A stretch of DNA of 64,000 nucleotides, from assembly GCA_030549495.1 (NCBI GenBank), contig JAUIRK010000836.1, positions 56,212 through 120,211 of the forward strand, read 5' to 3'. The stretch comes from Nectonema munidae (Eukaryota > Nematomorpha > Nectonematoida > Nectonematidae). The notes beneath the pieces were generated by a model. It ran no database searches, was not told the DNA's origin, and saw nothing but the letters and a program-made list of their open reading frames with translations. Positions 23,901 to 35,900 of the stretch are shown here, in pieces (positions within the stretch are counted from its first letter, which is position 1; each line of letters begins with the position of its first letter). The position numbers and the translations under genes were made by a program.

Positions 23901-26900
23901 GTAAGCAATATTATTTTTTTATCAATTTTGAAGTTAAAATTAAAAAAAAAAATTGAAAACGTTGAGTAAATCTTTTATTTAACACAATACCAGCAATAAT
24001 ATTTTGGTCACTATGACCTTCTTTAGATATATATAACATAAAATTTTTTCCTGATATATATGACAAAAAAAAACCTCCTCCTACCTCCCCCATGTATGAT
24101 GGTGATTATGGGCCCGTTGTAGAAGCTTTTATTGCATGATTAAAGGCAAAAATATGTCAATTTCATTAATGATTTTAATACAAATAAATTTTTTGGCGTG
24201 TCCATAAACTCCACCCAAATAACTCGCTTCTCAGTACGCTACTGCCTATATACTTTACCCTTTTTTATCCACTTTTTCAAAAATAATTATTTTATGTATA
24301 TTTTTTTAATTAAATTCTTAATAATAATAATCAAATCCAGTTATTTCTAAAATTCTCAAACGTGTTACGCAAAATTTTATACCTTTAAAAAAATTAAATA
24401 TTACTTTGAAGGAAGGAAGGAAAATTTATTGTTTAAACATAAATTATATATATGATGAGCAAAGTTTCATTTGAATCAAATATACATTAATGGTCAGCGA
24501 GGCTTAAAAATGTATATTTAACTAAATAAGTGATGATAGCAAGCATTAAAATCATATAAAAAACTTCTTAAATTTTTTTTGTAAAAATGTAATCAAATGT
24601 GCTGAATTTAAACATATTAACTGTTTAGATAAGTTAAAGAAAATGCTTGATTCATTAACCCATTTAAAGCCAAGCAAAGCAGACGATATCTATAAAAAAA
24701 CGCAGACGATTTATATTCAAAGCCATTGAAAAAAGCAGACGAAGATGAAATTACTTATGTTCCAAAATAGGAACATTGGCCGTAAATGGGTTAATATGAA
24801 TTTTTGATATTACACTATTGTCAAACTTGTAAGCACCGTTTGAAGATTTGTTTATTGTATACCCGTTTAAAAAATGTAAAATAAAGAGAAAATTAGGATA
24901 TAAAAATTTAAAAAAGTATTCAGAATCATAACAATACTTTAAATCCAACACTACCACTACTTTTCAGAACATGATAACAAAGATAACCTAATCACAATTC
25001 GAAAAAATGGCAAAAAAGTTGTATTGAATCCTAAAGATGGACCATTTGACATAATTGTGGATTCTGATGATGACATCAAAATTAAAAAAGAAGATAAAGT
25101 CACGAAACCATTCTCCAGTGATTACAAAGGTATATTTTATTCTTCCTTTCTACCATGAAGAATATTTGTCAGAAGATTTTAGTAAACAAAATTGTAAGTT
25201 TTTTTTTAGTTCTTTATGTAAATATATTAGAAGTATAGAAAACTTTTCGCATGTGAACTTGGAAATTTAAGTCCACACGTTTTAGTTTTAAGATAAATAT
25301 TTTTGTTTTCCAAATGTTTAAGTTCTTGTAAAAATAGGCCTTTTTTAAATACAAGAAAATTATTACAGAGATTTATTAATAACTTTAATAAAGCCTGGGA
25401 TTTGTCTTTTAAGTTAATTTAATTTAGCACTAAAGTTAACTAAGGAAAAAAGTATTCATTTCAAGTTTGGATAGGCGTATAAAATATATTCATTAAAAAG
25501 AATTTAACTTTGAAATAACAGATGATAAAGAAGACATGATTTGGAAAACGGATGAAAGTGAAATCGATAGCGAGGATAAAGATGATGATGAAGATGATGA
25601 CAAAAAGAAAAAAGATGAGACAAAGCCACAAGACGAAACAAAAGTTTCAGAGAAAAAGCCAAGCGAAGAAAAACCTAAGGATGAAACGAAAGAACCTGAA
25701 AAAGAAGATGATAAGGTAAAACCAGAGGAAGATTCAGAGAAAAAACCAAGCGAGGATGAACCTAAGGATGAAACTAAAGAACCTGAAAAAGATGATAAGG
25801 TAAAACCAGAGGAAGATTCAGAGAAAAAACCAAGCGAGGATGAACCTAAGGATGAAACGAAAGAACCTGAAAAAGAAGATGATAAGGTAAAACCAGAGGA
25901 AGATTCAGAGAAAAAACCAAGCGAAGATAAACCTAAGGAAGAAACGAAAGAGCCTGAAAAAGATGATAAGGTAAAACCAGAGGAAGATTCAGAGAAAAAA
26001 CCAAGCGAGGATGAACCTAAGGATGAAACTAATGAACCTGAAAAAGAAGATGATAAGGTAAAACCAGAGGAAGATTCAGAGAAAAAACCAAGCGAAGATA
26101 AACCTAAGGAAAAAACGAAAGAACCTGAAAAAGATGATAAGGTAAAACCAGAGGAAGATTCAGAGAAAAAACCAAGCGAGGATGAACCTAAGGATGAAAC
26201 TAAAGAACCTGAAAAAGAAGATGATAAGGTAAAACCAGAGGAAGATTCAGAGAAAAAATCAAGCGAAGATAAACCTAAGGAAGAAACGAAAGAGCCTGAA
26301 AAAGATGATAAGGTAAAACCAGAGGAAGATTCAGAGAAAAAACCAAGCGAGGATGAACCTAAGGATGAAACGAAAGAACCTGAAAAAGATGATAAGGTAA
26401 AACCAGAAGATAAAAAACCAAGCGAGGATGAACCTAAGGATGAAACGAAAGAACCTGAAAGAGAAGATGATAAGGTAAAACCAGATGAAGATGCAAAGAA
26501 AAAACCAAGAGAAGATAAGGATGAAACGAAAGAACCTGAAAAAGAAGATGATAAGGTAAAGCCAGACGAAGATCCAAAGAAAAAACCAAGAGAAGATGAA
26601 ACTAAAGATAAAATGAAAGAACCTGCAAAAGTAGAAGATAATGTAAAATCAAAAGATGAACCAAAAGTTTTAGAGAAAAAACCAAGCGAATATAAACCTA
26701 AGGATGAAACACCAGAACCGAAAAAAAAAGAATCTTCTGGAAAACTAGAAGAAGATTCAGACAAATACAAAGAAGCTAAGAGAAAACTAAGTAAAATGGA
26801 ACCGAAAGAAGAAGATAAAGACGAATCAGAAAAAGATGAAGATCAAAAGCCTTCTAAAGACAAGCCTAAAAAAGGAACAAAAGATTCAGACAAAGATAAA

Positions 26901-29900
26901 GAACCTAAGAGAAAACCAAGTAAAATGGAACCGAAAGAAGAAGATGAAGACGAATCAGAACAAGATAAGGATCAAAAGCCTTCTAAAGACAAACCTATAA
27001 AAGGAACAAAAGATTTAGACGAAGACAAAGAACCTAAGAGAAAACCAAGTAAAATGGAATCGAAAAAAGAAGATGAAGACGAATTAGAACAAGATAAGGA
27101 TCAAAAGCCTTCTAAAGACAAACCCAAAAAAGAAATAAAAGATTCAGACAAAGATAAAGAACCTAAGAGAAAGCCAAGTAAAATGGAACCGAAAAAAGAA
27201 GATGAAGACGAATCAGAACAAGATGAGGATCAAAAGCCTTCTAAAGACAAACCTATAAAAGGAACAAAAGATTCAGACGAAGACAAAGAACCTAAGAGAA
27301 AACCAAGTAAAATGGAACCGAAAAAAGAAGATGAAGACGGATCAGAACAAGATGAGGATCAAAAGCATAAACCTAAAAAAGGAACAAAAGATTCAGACAA
27401 AGATAAAGAACCTAAAAGAAAACCAAGTAAAATGGAACCGAAAGAAGAAGATGAAGACGAATCAGAACAAGATGAGGATCAAAAGCCTTCTAAAGAGAAA
27501 GCTAAAAAAGGAACAAAAGATTCAGATAAAAATAAAGAACCTAAGAGAAAACCGAGTAAAATGGAACCGAAAGAAGGGGATGAAGAAGAATCAGAACAAA
27601 ATGAGGATCAAAAGCCTTCTAAAGACAAACCTAAAAAAGGAACAAAAGATTCAGATAAAGATAAAGAACCTAAGAGAAAACCGAGTAAAATGGAACCGAA
27701 AGAAAAAGATGAAGAAGAATCAGAACAAGATGAGGATCAAAAGCCTTCTAAAGACAAACCTAAAAAAGGAACAAAAGATTCAGACAAAGATAAGGAACCT
27801 AAGAGAAAACCGAGTAAAATAGAACCGAAAGAAGAACATGAAGACGAATCAGGACAAGATGAGGATCAAAAGCCTTCTAAAGACAAGCCTAAAAAAGGAA
27901 CAAAAGATTCAGACAAAGATAAAGAACCTAAGAGAAAACCAAGTAAAATGGAACCGAAAGAAGAAGATGAAGACGAATCAGAACAAGATGAGGATCAAAA
28001 GCCTTCTAAAGACAAACCTAAAAAAGGAAAAAAAGATTCAGACAAAGATAAGGAATCTAAAAGAAAACCGGGTAAAATGGAACCGAAAGAAGAACATGAA
28101 GACCAATCAGAACAAGATGAGGATCAAAAGCCTTCTAAAGACAAACCTAAAAAAGGAACAAAAGATTCAGACAAAGACAAAGAACCTAAGAGAAAACCAA
28201 GTAAAATCAAACCGAAAGAAGAAGATGAAGACGAATCAGGAGATGATGATGACGAAAAACTTCCTAAAGGAAAAGCTAAAAAAGGAACAAAAGATTCGGG
28301 CAAAGATAAAGAACCTAAGAGAAAACCAAGTAAAATGGAACCGAAAGAAGAAGATGAATACGAATCAGAACAAGATCAGGATCAAAAGCCTTCTAGAGAC
28401 AAACCTAAAAAAGGAACAAAAGATTCAGACAAAGACAAAGAACCTAAGAGAAAACCAAGTAAAATCAAACCGAAAGAAAAAGATGAAGACGAATCAGAAC
28501 AAGATGAGGATCAAAAGCCTTCTAAAGAAAAACCTAAAAAAGGAACAAAAGATTCGGGCAAAGATAAAGAACCTAAGAGAAAACCAAGTAAAATCGAACC
28601 GAAAGAAGAAGATGAAGACGAATCAGAACAAGATGAGGATCAAAAGCCTTCTAAAGAGAAACCTAAAAAAGGAAAAAAAGATTCAGATAAAGACAAAGAA
28701 CCTAAGATAAAACCGAGTAAAATGGAACCAAAAGAAGAAGATGAAGAAGAATCAGAACAAGATGAGGATCAAAAGCCTTCTAAAGACAAGCCTAAAAAAG
28801 AAACAAAAGATTCAGGCAAAGATAAGGAACCTAAGAGAAAACCGAGTAAAATAGAACCTAAAGAAGAAGATGAAGACGAATCAGGACAAGATGAGGATCA
28901 AAAGCCTTCTAAAGACAAACCTAAAAAAGGAACAAAAGATTCAGACAAAGATAAGGAACCTAAAAGAAAACCAAGTAAAATGGAACCGAAAGAAGAAGAA
29001 CAAGACGAATCAGAACAAGACGAATCAGAACAAGATGAGGATCAAAAGCCTTCTAAAGACAAGCCTAAAAAAGGAACAAAAGATTCAGACAAAGACAAAG
29101 AACCAAAGAGAAAACCAAGTAAAATAGAACCGAAAGAAGATGAAGACGAATCAGAACAAGATGAGGATCAAAAGCCTTCTAGAGACAAATCTAAAAAAGG
29201 AACAAAAGATTCAGACAAAGACAAAGAACCTAAGAGAAAACCAAGTAAAATGAAACCGAAAGAAGAAGATGAAGACGAATCAGAACAAGATGAGGTTCAA
29301 AAGCCATCAAAAGACAAACCTAAAAAAGGAACAAAAGATTCAGACAAAGACAAAGAATCTAAGATAAAACCGAGTAAAATGGAACCAAAAGAAGAAGATG
29401 AAGAAGAATCAGAACAAGATGAGGATCAAAAGCCTTCTAAAGACAAACCTAAAAAAGGAACAAAAGATTCAGGCAAAGATAAGGAACCTAAGAGAAAACC
29501 GAGTAAAATAGAACCTAAAGAAGAAGATGAAGACGAATCAGGACAAGATGAGGATCAAAAGCCTTCTAAAGACAAACCTAAAAAAGGAACAAAAGATTCA
29601 GACAAAGATAAGGAACCTAAAAGAAAACCGAGTAAAATGGAACCGAAAGAAGAAGATGAAGACGAATCAGAACAAGATGAGGATCAAAAGCCTTCTAAAG
29701 ACAAACCTAAAAAAGGAACAAAATATTCAGACCAAGACAAAGAACCTAAGAGAAAACCGAGTAAAATGGAACCGAAAGAAGAAGATGAAGACGAATCAGA
29801 ACAAGATGAGGATCAAAAGCCTTCTAAAGACAAACCTAAAAAAGGAACAAAAGATTCAGGCAAAGATAAGGAACCTAAGAGAAAACCGAGTAAAATAGAA

Positions 29901-32900
29901 CCTAAAGAAGAAGATGAAGACGAATCAGGACAAGATGAGGATCAAAAGCCTTCTAAAGACAAACCTAAAAAAGGAACAAAAGATTCAGACAAAGATAAGG
30001 AACCTAAAAGAAAACCGAGTAAAATGGAACCGAAAGAAGAAGATGAAGACGAATCAGAACAAGATGAGGATCAAAAGCCTTCTAAAGACAAACCTAAAAA
30101 AGGAACAAAATATTCAGACCAAGACAAAGAACCTAAGAGAAAACCAAGTAAAATGGAACCGAAAGAAGAAGATGAAGACGAATCAGAACAAGATGAGGAT
30201 CAAAAGCCTTATAGAGACAAATCTAAAAAAGGAACAAAAGATTCAGACAAAGACAAAGAACCTAAGAGAAAACCGAGTAAAATGGAACCGAAAGAAGGGG
30301 ATGAAGAAGAATCAGGAGATGATGATGACGAAAAACTTCCTAAAGGAAAAGCTAAAAAAGGAACAAAAGATTCGGGCAAAGATAAAGAACCTAAGAGAAA
30401 ACCAAGTAAAATGGAACCGAAAGAAGAAGATGAAGACGAATCAGAACAAGATCAGGATCAAAAGCCTTCTAAAGACAAACCTAAAAAAGGAACAAAATAT
30501 TCAGACCAAGACAAAGAACCTAAGAGAAAACCAAGTAAAATGGAACCGAAAGAAGAAGATGAAGACGAATCAGAACAAGATGAGGATCAAAAGCCTTATA
30601 GAGACAAATCTAAAAAAGGAACAAAAGATTCAGACAAAGACAAAGAACCTAAGAGAAAACCAAGTAAAATCAAACCGAAAGAAGAAGATGAAGACGAATC
30701 AGGAGATGATGATGACGAAAAACTTCCTAAAGGAAAAGCTAAAAAAGGAACAAAAGATTCGGGCAAAGATAAAGAACCTAAGAGAAAACCAAGTAAAATG
30801 GAACCGAAAGAAGATGAAGACGAATCAGAACAAGATGAGCTTCAAAAGCCTTCTAAAGACAAACCTAAAAAAGGAACAAAAGATTCAGACAAAGACAAAG
30901 AACCTAAGAGAAAACCAAGTAAAATGAAACCGAAAGAAGAAGATGAAGACGAATCAGGAGAAGATGATGACGAAAAACCTCCTAAAGGAAAAGCTAAAAA
31001 AGGAATAAAAGATTCAGACAAAGTTAAAAAACCTAAAAGAAAATCGAGTAAAATAAAACCAAAGAAGGAAGATGAAGACGAATCAGAAGATGATGATGAA
31101 AAAACCTATAATAAAGGGATACCTAAAAAAGGTATGGAAAAGTTCCCTAAAAAATCTCCTTTGCTTGATGTTCTTTCTACTGATGAAGCTTATGAAAGTG
31201 ATGGAACAATAATTTCTCTTGTTTGGGAAACCAATCTATCTTCAGATGAAGAAATTTTTCCTATTTGGTATACTGAATCCGAAATTTCAAACAAAGGAAT
31301 CGATGAACCTGATAAAAAAAGGATCAATAAAAAAAAGTCTTCATTTCAAGGTATGTAACTTTTAAGAGCATTGATGGTGAAGGTCTAACTATGAATTCTA
31401 CTCAATCTGTTATTTACTAAGAAATTTTGGTGCATTGGAATGATATTGGATAACCTACTAACAACTAATAATATAATCTGGTACTAAACTTAATTGTTTT
31501 CACGTTTTATTCATTTTATGTATACAATTTGAGAAAAATAAATAAATAAATAAATAAATATTGCATTATTTACATTTTTTAAGCCGCAATGGTTGTTAGA
31601 GTGCACCACTCAACACATTTGATGGTTAGGGATTCTATCCCCAATTCTCCCGAATATTTCAAATTAAAATCACAAATGCTGTGTAACCCATTGAGCATAT
31701 AGCTTAACGCTGAAAGCTTTTATATGAAAAACAAATCAACCAATCAAACATATTTACTCCAAAGACTCGCCTTGTTACATATAAAATCAATAAAATACAA
31801 GCGGTGTTTACAAGAATATTGATTAGTAGAAATTTATTCTTAGTTGAGTACATTTAAATGGATGGCTCTTAGATATTAAAGCACAAGATATTTTTTACAT
31901 AAAAAATTACATTTTATTTAATTATTAAAGTTTTTTAAATATATTATAGAAATGTAAAGAAAATGTTACGGAGACGTCATGAAAAAAAGTTTAAGGATAT
32001 CATCAGGAAATAAGTAAAACTTTTATTTAAACAAGTTGAAAACTTTATAAATTTTCGACAACTCTGATCTCTTTCAGATAAATAAACAAATGGTAATTAT
32101 TACTAGTGTTATATTACATTTATAAGTCATTCTCTCTTTTCTCGTGTTCATTCAACCTTTTCTTTGTTTATCTAAAGAAGGCCAGAGTCGTGGAAAATTA
32201 ATAAAGTTTTCAACTTGTTTAAATAAAAGTTTTACTTATTTCCCGATTGTATTCTTGAAATTCTTTATTTTAGACTTTATAACATATTTAGTGGCCAGAG
32301 TCGTGGAAAATTAATAAAGTTTTCAACTTGTTTAAATAAAAGTCGATTGTATTCTTGAAATTCTTTATTTTAGACTTTAAACTTTAATATATATTTAGTG
32401 CTTAAATAAGCGCAAACAAAGAATATATATGCCAACTTTGATATAATATACTGGTAAATTTAAGTAGTTTTTGTTTATGTTTCACTCTTTTTTTCATAAT
32501 ACATCTTTGCGATGAATACTGATTTACTTTTTTATTTTTTTTTAAAGTTAATTTTTAACATACTAAAACATATTAATCTTTTTTGATATTTTATTTTCTT
32601 TACAAGACAAATTTTAATTTTCAAATTTGCACCACTTTAGAACCGCCAACTTCAAAAACAAAAGAAAAAAAACAACCCGAAAAAGAGGAGAAAGGAAAAC
32701 CTTCTTCGCGCGACAAAGATGAGAAAAAACAGAAGCCCGAAAGTAAAGGATTCTTTCTATTTTTTTAAGGATAATTTTTGGATAATTTTGTTTTTAAGGA
32801 AAAAACGAACCATCTCCCAGACGTAAAGACGATGATCGCATCAAGGCAAAGGAGGATAGAGATCCTTATAGTGATCATGATGGAAGAAGTATTTTTTATC

Positions 32901-35900
32901 TTCAAAGAATTGATGTTTGATTACTGAATTGAATTGAATCAATTTATTTGCATGAGTTTAAATAGAAGAGAAGGGATTCTGTGTTAAAAGGTGACGAATT
33001 TGCAGACTTTGGGGGGAGTAAGGAGGATTAGCAAAGGGAAAGAAAGTGGGTTTCCATCGTGATGACAAGTTTTTATAAAACAATCTTAGAAAACGTTTGG
33101 CAAATTGGTCTCTATATATAATTCTACAAATGATATGTGCTCTTTTAGAAATTGATAAAGTTATACAAAAAATTCAAAAAAAAACTGCATAACATAACAT
33201 AATTTTATTAGTTTAAAACAAAGGTGAAAAAAGCCTATAAAATATCGCATCATATATCATTATCATATCTTAAAGTGCAGATGCAAAAATCTCAAGTATG
33301 CAATGTATTAAAAGTGATCAAACATTTCTTCCTTCCAAAAGGCATCAAGTCTATTCGTTGAAAACTTTCAGGCAAGGAGATTAGACAATGTAATCAGGCA
33401 AAGAGTTGCAATCATTGAGAGAAAAATCGTTTTAGATATCACTTTTTGCAGTGAGACTTTTGAAATTTCGGATTTATCTTCAAGTTCCCATTTGCAATGT
33501 TGTACACTGTGATCAAGTCTCTTCTTTTGAATCTGTACATCATGGAAGGCAAATTTATTTTTAGTCACTCCACCAGTTCTTTTAATTTAGGAATCATTTT
33601 GATAATAGTCCTTTGGACTCTTTCAATGTTTACAGCATCATAAATATGATAAGAAACGCTACGATGTCACCATACTCCAAAATGGGCCTTTGATAGACAA
33701 TTCTGTAGGATATGAAACAAATAAAAAATAGTCTGTTTATTTGTAAAAACAAAAGGATTAGACAAGAAATGCTAGCTTCTTAGTGAAACACAAATATCAT
33801 TAGCATATAAAATATAAATATGGTGAAAGTACTTGTTTTTTTTAGTTTTTACGACATCGAATTACTTCTCCCATCATCTAGCTCCTTCTTTACTTCTCAA
33901 TTTTTCCAATTTAAACTTATTGATCCTTGTGAAAAAGGAAAAATTAAAAAATCTTTTCATAAACATCAACTAACTTTCAGCTTAACTTATTTTTTTTTGG
34001 ATTTCTTGATAAACCGAGCTTCTTAAAATGCGCTGAACCTAAAAAAACAACTTTTCAATAATGAAAATACATTTTCTAATTATTTGAAATATTTAAGCTC
34101 CATCTCCCACAAAAACGAAAGATAAAAAACGACCCGAAAAAGGAGACAAGAAACAACCTCCATCACGAGAAAGAGAGGAGAAACACAAGCCTGAAAGTAA
34201 AATTTTACTGTATCTTAGAAGCGCATTTCTCTTTGATTTCAATTGTTATTCTTTGTAGGAAAACAGGAGCCATCTTCAAGAAGTCGAGACGATGACAGGA
34301 GCGCAGACGAAGATGAAGAATCCTATAACGATAGAGATAGTAAAGATTTTTTCTTATTCCACACATTAACTTACATACATTTTGAGAGCATAGTTAAGTA
34401 CCATATGTGTTTTCTTAATTGGAATTTTAATGTTTCAAATAGGCGAAATTTAATGTTTTTTATCGGTGATAGTGAATCAAAGGAAAACTTAGCTTCGATA
34501 ACAGAAGAACTGGGATGGCGTTGTTTTATTTTTTTTCAAAAAAGAATCTAAAACATGAGAGCACAGCGATAAGATATAAATGAGTACTGCCAGAAAAATA
34601 GTGCCTATATTGCATATATATATAACATACACTTTCTAACTTTACTGCTACCTTCTTTACTCTTATTTTTTATCAGCCGATTTGCATCCATGGACGAATA
34701 AATCTTACATAACACAGTTTAATTATTCTTTGAGCTATACCTTTGTTGTCTTATTTTTATTGTTTAATGAGGATTTTTATTTTGTGATCAAATTTTAGTA
34801 TTTATTTCATCCAGCATTTCATATGCTTTTGAAATAGAGGCAATATTTTTGGTTGAAAGCAAAAAGTTCAATTTAAATTTAATTTCTATTTCTCCAAAAA
34901 AACTCTTTTTTAATGTTATAAACCAACCGAACAGTTAAGAAAGCCAAGAAAAGCTTCTAAGCTTCAAATAAAATCATTCCATATTTCATTCACGCTCGAT
35001 GCTTTGAACGACAACATCTTCTCTGATATAGTTCACCATTGGATATCTCAGCATTCAATTTTGGCCAAGCTGATAAAAGTGTCAATATTTTCGTTCTTTC
35101 AATATAATTGATTTTTATTTGTTTTTTTTTCAATCATTTAAAAAAAAGATTTTTCTCGTTTATCTTCAGAAGAGCCGAGGTATTATGATAGCCGATACAG
35201 TGAAAGTCCTCCTAAGCAGCGTCAAGGTAGGAGACGAGATGATGAGTCTCCTTCGAAGTCGCGCGATAGAAGACATGATGAGAGTCCTTACAAGCAACGA
35301 GGTCAAAGAGATCAATATCCCGCACGCACTTCTCCCGAAAGATCTCCAAGAAGGGAAAGAGGATATGATGACAGAGGTACATCAAAAAGTTTTTCCTGCA
35401 ATGATATAGCATTTTTTGTCGAAGTGACCTGTTTGGGAGTGTAAACTTTTTTTTTCACTATTTTATCATTTATATATTTGATTTGAAAAAGGAGTTTATA
35501 CTCCAAAACTAGTTAGCAAAATCAGCAAAAAAGTGTCCAATTTTTTATATTTGTTATAATTATTCCACCTCAATGGGCATATCTGTCAAAGATTTTGTTT
35601 CTAAATATTAATTTCCAGAGTTTCAAATTTTTTATAACATTCAAAATCTTTGATATATATAAAATTAAAAATCACTCTAATTTCCATATTAATTGCTTAA
35701 CAAGAAATAAAAGCTAATTTGAAGGCTAAATATCCACAATTTTAGAAATGTTCATTCGCCAATTTGTTTTGAACGATAATAATTTGCGCAAATGATGCAG
35801 CTCAAAAAAGTCATACATTTCACTTAAAAAATTTAGAACCGGATAGAGAGAGACGCGCATACAAGGAGCCAAGAAGTCCTTCGCCCCGAGACAAACGCGA

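Noticed and set aside
25493-26770. 425-codon minus-strand open frame rich in Ser, Gly and Phe
   Set aside because: Exact antisense of array 1 of exon 5; open only because the repeat unit lacks stops in that frame. The plus-strand frame has splice sites and continuity.
27331-30927. Several plus-strand frames repeating KTNQNKMRIKSLLKTNLKKE
   Set aside because: Shifted-frame readings of array 2; the true frame is continuous through the whole exon while these are broken repeatedly.
34243-34551. 102-codon frame running through exon 9
   Set aside because: Only 34,259-34,339 has the family composition and flanking splice sites; the rest is intron read-through with ordinary AT-rich residues.
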